From assembly GCA_963765285.1 (NCBI GenBank), contig CAVXVR010000004.1, positions 434,001 through 498,000 on the forward strand: DNA of 64,000 bases, read 5' to 3'. The notes under the pieces were generated by a model. The model saw only the letters and a program-made list of their open reading frames with translations. It was not told where the DNA came from and ran no database searches. How positions within the stretch are numbered: position 1 is the stretch's first letter; each line of letters opens with the position of its first letter. This document shows positions 26,401 to 34,338 of the stretch, piece after piece. A program made the position numbers and the translations under genes. The stretch comes from CAVWZH01 sp963765285. Lineage in GTDB: Bacteria > Acidobacteriota > Terriglobia > Terriglobales > Acidobacteriaceae.

Positions 26401-26967
26401 AAGACTCATCCCCGGGGGCAGATGGGTGCTGACCGGGTCCCAGGGCAAATGCATGAGCAGAAGGCTGATGCCCAGGAACCAGGGTCCGATCTCCCAGCGC
26501 GCCCAGCGGAAGCGAATCAGTTGCACCACCGCAGTGATGGCAACGATCCGGTAGGCGACTTCCAGGGCTACTCGCAGTGTCAGGGAGTCGGGCCACCACA
26601 GTGCCCTCGCCACCGCATAGGCCATGACTGTGATCGCGACCAAGAGCAACGCAGGCAGGAGCTTAAGAGCATGTGCGTACACGAAGATTGCGGCGGCGAA
26701 CAGGCAAATCGCCAGCACAAACTCGGCTTGCGCGATGGCAGTGAGATAGCGTGCCACGGGACCGCTTTCCAGCGTCGCCAAGGTCAGGCGGGAGACAAAA
26801 CAGGCCAGCCAGCCCACAATCCAAACCAAAAGGTAGCGTTCCCGAAAAGTGCGGAAGACGAGCAAGCTGGCGGCCAGCATGACCAGGACGGCCAGCTCCA
26901 GAGCCGACAACCTGGGCACACCTAGGCCCGGCACCATCCACCAACTGCACCAGATCGTCAGATTCAT
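23474..26967 (-). pseudogene. Hybrid sensor histidine kinase, broken by two frameshifts
   Basis: Three overlapping minus-strand frames form one protein of about 1160 residues. In order: six to seven membrane helices (frame ending 25420), GAF domain, PAS domain; then PAS, PAS, GAF (LDEILNLTLRQVISLLGAETGSVYL), HisKA with VAHELNNPLTAI and the start of HATPase (LEQVFLNIINNAVDA); then HATPase G-boxes (DSGCGIKE, GKGTGLGLSICYGIIKEHGG) and a receiver. Breakpoints: one extra base at about 25608 (restores CPYC...SFGGFCMVSTSSY) and one near 24146-24152 (restores NLKV...RKAGQVHAEF). The receiver has Asn in place of the phospho-Asp (FDALIINGRMP). Start ATG 26967 precedes MNLTIWCSW. It is divergent from an HD-GYP regulator. 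Confidence 0.85.
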
Positions 26968-27075
26968 CGTGACTTGGCCGAAAATACTCCCTCCGTTAAT
27001 AGCACGGCACGGAGGGTTACTAGTCGGCTTTCCCATGACCACTGGTTACTTTGGGAATCTCGGAAGTACGGTAGA

Positions 27076-28197
27076 ATGAGCCCTACACTGGACTCCAGCC
27101 CCATGCCTTCCGAGCGCATCCTAGTCGTGGATGACGAAGAAACCATCCGCGACATCGTTTCCTCTATGCTTACGTCGGCGAACTATAGATGTCGTCAGGC
27201 GGGTTCCGGCATGGAAGCCCTGGCCTTGCTCGACTCTGGCGAAGAGTTTGAGCTCATGCTTTCGGACTTGATGATGGCCAACCTCGACGGAATCGGCCTG
27301 CTGGAACGCACCAAGGAGCGCTTTCCGGACATGCCGGTAGTGATGGTGACCGCGGTCCATGACATTTCGATCGCTCTTGGCGCCATCCGCAACGGGGCTT
27401 ACGACTACCTGCTCAAGCCCTTCGAGCGTGAGCAATTGCTGAATACAGTGCGCCGCGCCCTCGAAAATCGCCGGTTGAAGGTCGAAAACCGCAAATATCA
27501 GACCGACTTGGAAAAGCTGGTCAGTGAACGAACTGACCAACTCCGAAAAGCCCTAGCGGACCTGGAACGCTCGTACGGCATGACGCTGGAGGCGCTGGGT
27601 GGGGCGCTGGACTTGAAAGACGCGGAGACAGAAGGCCACTCCCGTCGCGTCACCGCCTTCACGATTGCCATTGCCAAGGCGATGGGGGTCGCGAAAGACC
27701 AGATCGCGGTGATTGCCCGCGGAGCCTTTCTGCATGACATCGGAAAAATGGCAATTCCTGACGCCATCCTTCGCAAGCCGGCGAAGTTAGATCCGGACGA
27801 AGTTACGATCATGCGCGAGCATTGCTACCACGGCTACCAGATCCTCAAGAAAATTCCATTCCTGACCGAAGCTGCAGAAATCGTCTACTCCCATCAGGAG
27901 TGTTTCGACGGCTCCGGCTATCCCCGCGGACTCAGGGGTGAAGAGATTCCGTTAGGCGCGAGGATTTTCTCGGTTGCGGACACCCTTGATGCCATCACTT
28001 CCGATCGCCCCTATCGGCAGGCGCAATCGGTGGGGGCCGCTCGTGAGGAGATCCGGGCCTGGGCCGGACGCCAGTTCGACCCTGATGTGGTGGAAACTTT
28101 TCTCTCTATGCCGGAAAATATCTGGGGAGACTTGCGTAAGGAAATTGACGCCCAGATCCGCTTTGCCTATACAATCTCTGCCAAATCAGGCTCCTAG
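27076..28197 (+). CDS. Response regulator with HD-GYP output domain
   Basis: This 373-residue protein has a receiver at about 10-130 (VVDDEET acid pair, phospho-Asp in LMLSDLMM, Lys in LLKPF), a coiled linker (KLVSERTDQLRKALADLERSYG), then an HD-GYP domain with GHSRRV, FLHDIGKM and HQECFDGSGYPRGLRGEEIP. HD-GYP enzymes hydrolyse cyclic di-GMP. Both metal-site HD and GYP signatures are kept. Its likely partner is the divergent sensor kinase. ATG 27076 has GGAAG 9 nt upstream; ATG 27103 (MPSERILVV) is a reasonable alternative if TAGAAT at 27072-27077 is the -10. Confidence 0.92.
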   Translation: MSPTLDSSPMPSERILVVDDEETIRDIVSSMLTSANYRCRQAGSGMEALALLDSGEEFELMLSDLMMANLDGIGLLERTKERFPDMPVVMVTAVHDISIALGAIRNGAYDYLLKPFEREQLLNTVRRALENRRLKVENRKYQTDLEKLVSERTDQLRKALADLERSYGMTLEALGGALDLKDAETEGHSRRVTAFTIAIAKAMGVAKDQIAVIARGAFLHDIGKMAIPDAILRKPAKLDPDEVTIMREHCYHGYQILKKIPFLTEAAEIVYSHQECFDGSGYPRGLRGEEIPLGARIFSVADTLDAITSDRPYRQAQSVGAAREEIRAWAGRQFDPDVVETFLSMPENIWGDLRKEIDAQIRFAYTISAKSGS

Positions 28198-28205
28198 AGG
28201 CCGAC

Positions 28206-28928
28206 ATGAAAACCTTCCTCTCAGTTCTGTTTGCGGCAATTATTGTGGTTAGTTCTGCTTCCGCGCAGGATCGTCCGGCGGTAACCGCGCAGGCCAACAC
28301 CGTGTTCGCCGGCGCCGACGGCAAGTTTGAGGCCAACCCCGACGCCGCGTTCATGCAGTTCAACATCTCCGCGCAGGCGGAAACTTCTCGCGCTGCTTAC
28401 GATCAGGCCTCGAAGTCGGCTGAGCAGGTCCGCCAAATTCTGCGGGCCAACGGCATTGAGCCCAAATCGGCCGAGATCGGATTTTTCTCGCTCCAGCCGG
28501 TCTACGACTACAAGACGGCAAAACGCAAGCTCGTGGGCTATCGCGTTAATGCGAATGTCTCACTCAAGCTCAAGGACTTCTCCAAAATCGCACCTATCAT
28601 TCAGCAACTCGCCGACGCAGACGTCTCGGAGAGCCAGACGATCAGCTATACCCTCGATGACATGGACGCGGCCAAGACCAAGGCCGTAGAAGATGCCTAT
28701 CGGCGGGCCCGCGAATCCGCTACAGCCGTAGCGCACGCCAGCGGGCGCACGCTGGGCGATCTCTCTTATGCTTCCGTGGACACATTCGAAAGCCCACGCC
28801 TGATGGCCCCGGCTCCACGGATGATGGCGATGAAAATGGATGGGGGCGTTCCAGCACCCACCGAGGAGTTCACTCCTCAGACCATCACCATCACGGCTCA
28901 CGTGAACGCGATGTTCACGCTGCGGTAA
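28206..28928 (+). CDS. SIMPL-domain (DUF541) periplasmic protein
   Basis: This 240-residue protein has a signal peptide (1-20, ending SSASAQ) and the SIMPL/OMP_b-brl fold: PDAAFMQFNISAQAETSRAAYDQASKSAEQVRQILRANGIE, then LVGYRVNANVSLKLKDFSKI, and VEDAYRRARESATAVAHASGRTLGDL. Members are periplasmic or outer-membrane-associated proteins tied to stress tolerance; the molecular role is poorly known. It starts 9 bp after the HD-GYP gene stop, so co-transcription is likely. Confidence 0.88.
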   Translation: MKTFLSVLFAAIIVVSSASAQDRPAVTAQANTVFAGADGKFEANPDAAFMQFNISAQAETSRAAYDQASKSAEQVRQILRANGIEPKSAEIGFFSLQPVYDYKTAKRKLVGYRVNANVSLKLKDFSKIAPIIQQLADADVSESQTISYTLDDMDAAKTKAVEDAYRRARESATAVAHASGRTLGDLSYASVDTFESPRLMAPAPRMMAMKMDGGVPAPTEEFTPQTITITAHVNAMFTLR

Positions 28929-29042
28929 GAGCAGCCAACAGTTGTTCTGAAAACCGAACAATCTTGAGATCCTTCCGCCGCCACGACCCAGGAAGCGTAG
29001 ATTGCCGGCTGTTCGCCAATCAGGCGAACGTGGAGGCAATTC

Positions 29043-29888
29043 ATGAACCGAGCATTACTCGTAGGCATCAACGCCTATCCTGGGAACGAACTGCAAGGCT
29101 GCGTGAACGACGTCACCGACATGGCCGAGTTTTTGGTCAGTCATTGCGGCTTTGACGAAAGCGATATCCGGCTGGTTACGGATGATCGTGCCACTACAGA
29201 GGCCATCCTTGAGCGGTTAAACTGGTTGCTCGACGGCGTCAAGTCGGGCGACCGCATTGTGTTCCACTACAGCGGCCATGGCGCGCAGTTTCCGTTCCGC
29301 GACGCGAAGGGCAACGTGACCCGGGTTGACGAATGCATCTGTCCCGTGGACTTTGACTGGACCGAGCAGCACGCCATCCGCGACAAACAGTTCAACAAAC
29401 TGTTCACACCAGTACCCCGCGGGGTGGAATTCGAGTGGGTCTCCGACTCCTGCTTCTCCGGCGACCTGGCCAAGGAGCTCTTGATCCAACGCAGGATTAA
29501 GGCGATGCCGATGCCGGCCGACATCGCGTGGAGGCTGCGCACTGCCGAAACCAAGGGCATTAAACCCATGGGCTTTGAACACGTAGTCGAGAATCTCAAC
29601 GTGGTGCTGACTTCCGGCTGCGGCCAGCGCGAGACCTCCGCCGATGCGGTCATCGACGGGCGCCCTAACGGCGCGCTGACCTACTATTTCCTGCAGACGC
29701 TTTCCGCGCCCAACGGACTTACCCAGACCTTGGCGCAGGCCGCGGCCCGTACCCGCGCCGCGCTGCAAAAGAATGGCTATACTCAACATCCCCAATTGGA
29801 AGGCTCTGAAGCCCTGATGAACGAGCCTTTCCTGGCTGCCACTCAGGCCAAGGCTCCACCCTCCAAGGGACCCAGAAAAGTCGCGTGA
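29043..29888 (+). CDS. Metacaspase-like peptidase (C14 caspase family)
   Basis: This 281-residue single-domain cysteine protease begins MNRALLVGINAYPGNELQGCVNDVTDM (caspase strand 1 and helix). The catalytic His79 is in HYSGHG and the catalytic Cys137 in SDSCFSGD. VDECICPVD and a second segment with LTSGCGQRETSADAV and GALTYYFLQTL follow. It has no signal peptide, so it should be cytoplasmic. The dyad looks intact. Bacterial metacaspases cleave after Arg/Lys and can drive cell death or processing; the substrate here is unknown. The next gene is a degenerate receiver, 258 bp downstream. Confidence 0.9.
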   Translation: MNRALLVGINAYPGNELQGCVNDVTDMAEFLVSHCGFDESDIRLVTDDRATTEAILERLNWLLDGVKSGDRIVFHYSGHGAQFPFRDAKGNVTRVDECICPVDFDWTEQHAIRDKQFNKLFTPVPRGVEFEWVSDSCFSGDLAKELLIQRRIKAMPMPADIAWRLRTAETKGIKPMGFEHVVENLNVVLTSGCGQRETSADAVIDGRPNGALTYYFLQTLSAPNGLTQTLAQAAARTRAALQKNGYTQHPQLEGSEALMNEPFLAATQAKAPPSKGPRKVA

Positions 29889-30075
29889 TCGCAACAGATG
29901 CCCTGTCCCGGTCGATCCGGCTGTTGGAGAGACCGGGCGGGGTACTGACGGTCTGCCTCGCCGCCCATTCTGCCTACCTGACAAATCCCGCACAAACCGC
30001 CCACCCGCAGAAGGATAACCAGCACCGGGGCAGCTCCCGCAGCAAGAACCTGAAAACATACTGTGCGCGCACCCG

Positions 30076-30140
30076 CCCCTCAGGGCACCCTAGCATCGGA
30101 AGGCGACTGGCACCGCCCGGTGCTCAGTCTTGCTGAGGGG
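30076..30140 (+). promoter_or_regulatory. Inverted-repeat leader that may mask a ribosome-binding site
   Basis: CCCCTCAG (30076-30083) is complementary to CTGAGGGG (30133-30140). The 3' arm overlaps the purine-rich ribosome site before ATG 30147. A smaller hairpin CTCAG/CTGAG with a 5-nt loop lies inside. Pairing would hide the ribosome site. This is seen in sequence only; no function is known. Confidence 0.35.
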
Positions 30141-30146
30141 GGATCC

Positions 30147-30488
30147 ATGAAGGTTCTGGTTGTCGAGTCGGAAGAGGCGGTCTTGAAAGCGACCGGCGTT
30201 ATGCTCAATAAACTCGGTTACGAAGTTGGACTGGCGCCGAACTGCAACGTGGCGTTTCAGCTCTACTCTGAGAAGGGACCGCATGACGTTGTTTTGATCG
30301 CTTTGAAATTCCTGCGCGGTTCGAGCGCTGGCGGGGCCAAATTTATTGACGCGCTGCGGCAGAAGAACCCCAAACAAGTCTTTGCGTTTATCAGCGCAGC
30401 CCCGGTTTTGAAAAAGCCATTCTCTTTACAGGAGCTGGACGACTTTATGGGAGCGTTCCGGCGGCCCGCAAGAAGCCGCTTCGGATAG
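30147..30488 (+). CDS. Degenerate receiver-domain protein (pseudo-receiver)
   Basis: A 113-residue stand-alone CheY-like fold: MKVLVVESEEAVLKATGVMLNKLGYEV, GPHDVVLIALKFLRG, VFAFISAAP and a final KKPFSLQELDDF. The conserved Lys (K90) remains, but the phospho-acceptor Asp is Ala (A52), and the acidic pair is Glu-based. Normal phosphorylation is therefore unlikely. It may act as a binding adaptor. ATG 30147 follows a strong purine-rich site; an upstream start at 30063 would add non-conserved residues. Confidence 0.75.
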   Translation: MKVLVVESEEAVLKATGVMLNKLGYEVGLAPNCNVAFQLYSEKGPHDVVLIALKFLRGSSAGGAKFIDALRQKNPKQVFAFISAAPVLKKPFSLQELDDFMGAFRRPARSRFG

Positions 30489-30522
30489 TCAGGTTCGGGT
30501 GCCGCGGACTGTCCGCGCAGTG

Positions 30523-30589
30523 TCGGAACGAAATGTTCCGGCGGGAACATGTCGTCATGACGAGGGCAGGCATACAATTCCGTCATGAC
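30523..30589. repeat. Cluster of small palindromes between convergent genes
   Basis: CGGAAC/GTTCCG (30524-30540), ATGTTCC/GGAACAT (30533-30550) and two copies of the palindrome GTCATGAC (30554-30561 and 30582-30589) lie in a 144-bp gap. No T-tract follows, so a factor-independent terminator is not clear. The overlapping stems could switch between two folds. Confidence 0.45.
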
Positions 30590-30632
30590 AGATAAATGTA
30601 AGAAAGCAGGACAGTAAAACCTCCATGGGCCG

Positions 30633-31325
30633 TCAGCGTACCGGCGGAGGAATCCGGTTGTTGTCGAGGGGAACGTCGCGCTGGATGACCATCTCCAAAG
30701 TCGTTCCGGCTTCCATTCGTACGTCGTTGCCGCGCGTGAGCATGGCGATGGCCGTGCCGACGGCACCGCCAACGCCAGCGCCGATTAAGGCCCCCTTACC
30801 GCCATTACTCAGCGCCCCAACCACCGCACCTGTGCCCGCCGTACTAGCCACAGTGCCCACCTTCTGGCCGGTCTGGCTGTCCTGACGGATGGTGCCTTCT
30901 TCGTCTTTCACGGCGGTTTTCTCTGACCCGGGAACCTGCTCCACCGCTCCGGGCAGCACCACTGTGTAGCCGCTGGGATAGATAAGGGTCGTGAAATGCA
31001 TCAGCACTTCGGCTCGCCCTTTGACTCGTCCGGCGCGCTGGACATGACTAATTTTCCCCTGGACATAAGTGCCAGCCGGGATCACCACCCGGTCGTTGAA
31101 CACAACGGGAAACGTGGTTTCCGCGTAGACGGAGTCGCCTTCCTTGGCGTTCTTGGTGGAAAGAGCCTGCTTGAGCGCCAGCGGCACCTTGGTACCGGCG
31201 GGGATTGTCAGTTGCGCCGCAGGAGGCGGAGCATTGCCTGTTGGAACCAGCGAATGCATCGAGGAAGGCGACGACTGTCCGACAGCCACCCCGATCAACA
31301 TAAACCACATCATGATCGTGCGCAT
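30633..31325 (-). CDS. Secreted glycine-zipper protein, function unknown
   Basis: This 230-residue protein has a signal peptide (MRTIMMWFMLIGVAVGQ), a beta-rich segment with repeated PAGT (IPAGTKVPLAL, VIPAGTYVQGKI), and a glycine zipper at 156-195 (GTGAVVGALSNGG...GAGVGGAVGTAIAML). It resembles envelope proteins annotated as glycine-zipper or TrbI/VirB10-like beta proteins. The real function is unknown. GGAGG lies 6 nt before ATG 31325; a longer frame to 31694 has no supporting site. Confidence 0.75.
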   Translation of the reverse strand: MRTIMMWFMLIGVAVGQSSPSSMHSLVPTGNAPPPAAQLTIPAGTKVPLALKQALSTKNAKEGDSVYAETTFPVVFNDRVVIPAGTYVQGKISHVQRAGRVKGRAEVLMHFTTLIYPSGYTVVLPGAVEQVPGSEKTAVKDEEGTIRQDSQTGQKVGTVASTAGTGAVVGALSNGGKGALIGAGVGGAVGTAIAMLTRGNDVRMEAGTTLEMVIQRDVPLDNNRIPPPVR

Positions 31326-31464
31326 GGAATGCCTCCGCGAAACGCTCGTTGGAAGACTGCTCAGGAACCCGAGTGCCAGGGCTGCCGAAACCAGTGTGCC
31401 CCGATGCGATTTAGGATGCAAGCAGAACCTGAAAAGTTTGACCCTGCGCCAGCCAAAAGAGAGG

Positions 31465-31740
31465 TTAGTCCCCGGACCGGCGAGGCTGGGCATCCCGCAC
31501 ATGCCCCATGAATTGCGATTGCAGCCGCTGCGCGCATAGCTCGCCACACACGGGTAGCGCGCCTTCGGATTGGGCAATGTCGTTGTCCCAGGAGCACAAA
31601 TAGAGCACTGGCCTCTTGAACTCAGCGAATGAGGTCCACATGAGCCACCAGCGATCAGTGGCCGCTTTAAGCACCCCGCAATTCGGACCTGCACAGCGAT
31701 AGGCCAGATTGACAGGCGGACTCGGATTTCCTGTTTTCAT
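31465..31740 (-). CDS. Small Cys-rich (zinc-ribbon-like) protein
   Basis: This 91-residue protein has paired cysteines at both ends of a compact core: YRCAGPNCGVL (Cys-x4-Cys), then LYLCSW, then LPVCGELCAQRL (Cys-x3-Cys). The spacing suggests a treble-clef or ribbon zinc site. I know similar short acidobacterial hypothetical proteins but no function. It starts ATG 31740, on the strand of the next gene, 139 bp upstream of it. Confidence 0.6.
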   Translation of the reverse strand: MKTGNPSPPVNLAYRCAGPNCGVLKAATDRWWLMWTSFAEFKRPVLYLCSWDNDIAQSEGALPVCGELCAQRLQSQFMGHVRDAQPRRSGD

Positions 31741-31811
31741 GGACCGAACCCCGGGAGCGATCGTTGCTCGCCAATCATTTTAACGGAAGCGAGCGCCAGC
31801 CGGGCCGCGAC

Positions 31812-34175
31812 CTACTTGTAAATCAGGTACTTCTGCCGGAGCTGCTCGAACCTTTCCAGCGGCTCGCGCCAATCTTCGGCAATGCGCCGTGGGTCTTCGC
31901 CGCGGGAGAGAGCATCGTACACCGACTGGTTCGCCAGTAGTTCGATCATGCGCTCCATGTGAAATGCTTCGGGATACAGCTTGTGCAGCGCAGACGCCAG
32001 CTCAATGCCTAACTCCGGCCCGTCGAAGGCATTGCGATCCAGCAGGATGATGTTCACGCCTTCACACTTCTGGCCTTCGTGGACGCTGGATGCTGGAGTG
32101 AAGGAAACAGGCACGAAACGAACGCCGGAGATGCTTCGAGCATTCAGATACTGCGCCAGCTCCTTAGCCTTAATCCACGGCGCGCCAAGCAGTTCGAACG
32201 GCGTATCCGTGCCCCGTCCCACCGAGACATTGGTGCCCTCAACCAGCGCCACCCCTGGGTACAAGGTCGCTTCGGTGACGCTGCGCAAATTGGGCGAGGG
32301 GTTGACCCAGTTGAGACCTGTCGAGTCAAACCAGTCGCCACGCATCCAGCCTTCCATGGGAACGATCGTCAATTTTGCGTTGAGGTTACGCTCGGCGTTG
32401 AACATTTTTGCCAGCTCGCCCATGGTCATACCGTGGCGAACGGGAATCGGGTAGTACTCTACAAAGCTTTCGCGACCGGCGTCGGGAATTGGCCCTTGTA
32501 CAAACGATCCGGTAATCGGATCCGGACGGTCGAGCACGAAGATTTCAATTCCCGCCTTGGCCGCAGCTTCGAGAAAATATCCCAACGTTGTTTCGTAGGT
32601 GTAGAAACGCGTGCCGGCATCCTGAATGTCGACTACGACCGCGTCGAGCTGCTTGAGAACATCCAGTGGTGGGCGGCGGGCGGCGTCGGAGGCACCGTAC
32701 ACGCTATACACGGGGACGCCAGTGGCGGCGTCTTTAGTGTTGGCGACGTCAGTAGTGTCGAGAGTGCCCGTAACGCCGTGCTCGGGGCTGAAAATAGCGT
32801 CGAGAGAGACGCCGTCGGCATGGGCCAGCACGTCGATGGTGCGGCGGCCCTGGGAATCTATTCCGGTCTGGTTGGTCAGCAGGCCGATTTTCTTTTTGCC
32901 GGTTGGAGCGCGCAAGGGATCGAAGTTACGCATCTCGAGGACATCAATTCCGGTCTGCACCGCGCCATTGCGTGTGGCGAGGCGGCGGGTGGCAGTTTGG
33001 GCCTCGTTATACCCAGTAATGCTCTTCCAGCGCAGTTCCTCTTTTTCATCGACGGTCAGGGGAATCGCTGCGGCTACCGCCGTAGCAATTCTTGACCGTA
33101 ACCCAATCGCGCTTCCCTTTCCCCGAGGATGGATCGCATTGGTCAGCAGGATGATGTAAGTGCGGGTAGTCGGGTCGATCCACATCGATGTCCCGGTAAA
33201 GCCGGTGTGCCCGAACGATCCCACAGGCAGTAAGTCTCCGCGGTTCGAGGAGAACGGCGAATCGATGTCCCAGCCGAGACCCCGCAGTACAAACGAAGTT
33301 GGTGGCTGCTGCGGTGTGGTCATCTTTTCGACCGCAAGCGAAGGCAACACGGCACTGCCGTTGAGCAGCGCCTGGGCGAATTTGGAAAGATCGTCGGCAG
33401 TCGAGAACAATCCCGCATGACCGGCCACGCCACCCATGCGCCGCGCCGTAGGATCGTGGACTACACCACGCAGCATCTTCCCGTCCTCATCGTATTGCGT
33501 GGGAGCGATCTTAGGGCGCCAGGAAGTCGGCGGCAGAAAGCGCGTGTGCTTCATGCCCAACGGCGCAAAAATGTGTTGCACGCAATAAGAGTCGAACGGT
33601 TGCCCGGAAACCCGCTCCACCAGCGCGCCCAGCACGATGAAGTTGATGTCGCTGTACAGAAATCGCGAGCCGGGCGGGTAGATCGGCTTCTCGGCGAAAG
33701 CTAGAGCAAATGCCGTCCCACGCCCTTCCCAAAGTTCGCTGAGATCCAGGTCCTCGGTCAGGCCAGAATGGTGGGTGAGCAGCATGCGGACGGTGACGTC
33801 GTCTTTGTCGTTCTGAACAAACTGTGGGAGATATTTTGCGACAGGGTCATTCAACCGCACTTCGCCTTTTTCCACCAGTTGCATCACAGCCGTAGTCGTC
33901 GCCACTACTTTGGTCAAAGAAGCGATGTCGAAAATGGTGTCGACAGTCATGGCCTCGCGCCGCGGCTCAAGCGACCGCTCGCCGAAGGCTTTGCGATAGA
34001 TCACCTGACCATTGTGCCCGACCAGCAACACGGCTCCCGGAATCTGCCCATCATGAATGGCGTCACGGACAATCGAATCCAGAACTGCTAGGCGAGGCGG
34101 AGCAGGCGCAGGCAGATTAGCGGCACGAGCCGAAGGCATGCTGGCCCACAGCACTGCCAGACCAAGAATCCACAC
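31812..34175 (-). CDS. Beta-lactamase-fold hydrolase fused to NamZ-type exo-N-acetylmuramidase (DUF1343)
   Basis: This 787-residue secreted protein has a signal peptide (MWILGLAVLWASMPSARA), then a class C beta-lactamase-like domain with SLTK (S86/K89), YSDIN and HTGFTGTS, then a DUF1343/NamZ domain from about residue 420 (GKKKIGLLTNQTGID, FSPEHGVTG, DIQDAGTRFYTY, FVLDRPDPITG). NamZ removes N-acetylmuramic acid from the non-reducing end of peptidoglycan. The fused hydrolase may trim peptide or ester groups (inference). GTG is the only usable start. Downstream on the other strand are a second hydrolase and MurQ, pointing to MurNAc salvage. Confidence 0.9.
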   Translation of the reverse strand: MWILGLAVLWASMPSARAANLPAPAPPRLAVLDSIVRDAIHDGQIPGAVLLVGHNGQVIYRKAFGERSLEPRREAMTVDTIFDIASLTKVVATTTAVMQLVEKGEVRLNDPVAKYLPQFVQNDKDDVTVRMLLTHHSGLTEDLDLSELWEGRGTAFALAFAEKPIYPPGSRFLYSDINFIVLGALVERVSGQPFDSYCVQHIFAPLGMKHTRFLPPTSWRPKIAPTQYDEDGKMLRGVVHDPTARRMGGVAGHAGLFSTADDLSKFAQALLNGSAVLPSLAVEKMTTPQQPPTSFVLRGLGWDIDSPFSSNRGDLLPVGSFGHTGFTGTSMWIDPTTRTYIILLTNAIHPRGKGSAIGLRSRIATAVAAAIPLTVDEKEELRWKSITGYNEAQTATRRLATRNGAVQTGIDVLEMRNFDPLRAPTGKKKIGLLTNQTGIDSQGRRTIDVLAHADGVSLDAIFSPEHGVTGTLDTTDVANTKDAATGVPVYSVYGASDAARRPPLDVLKQLDAVVVDIQDAGTRFYTYETTLGYFLEAAAKAGIEIFVLDRPDPITGSFVQGPIPDAGRESFVEYYPIPVRHGMTMGELAKMFNAERNLNAKLTIVPMEGWMRGDWFDSTGLNWVNPSPNLRSVTEATLYPGVALVEGTNVSVGRGTDTPFELLGAPWIKAKELAQYLNARSISGVRFVPVSFTPASSVHEGQKCEGVNIILLDRNAFDGPELGIELASALHKLYPEAFHMERMIELLANQSVYDALSRGEDPRRIAEDWREPLERFEQLRQKYLIYK

Positions 34176-34338
34176 TGGCCGCGTCCGATTTGTCCTGATT
34201 GAGCGGATACTCTGAATTTACACAAGCGTTGGCGCGGGGCTCAAGGAACCGAAGTAAGGGGTGCCGAGTGTGACATCGCAGCTGGGTTTACCAGCTATGC
34301 GAACTCTGCTATAACCCGGAGATCGGGCATCCTACACC

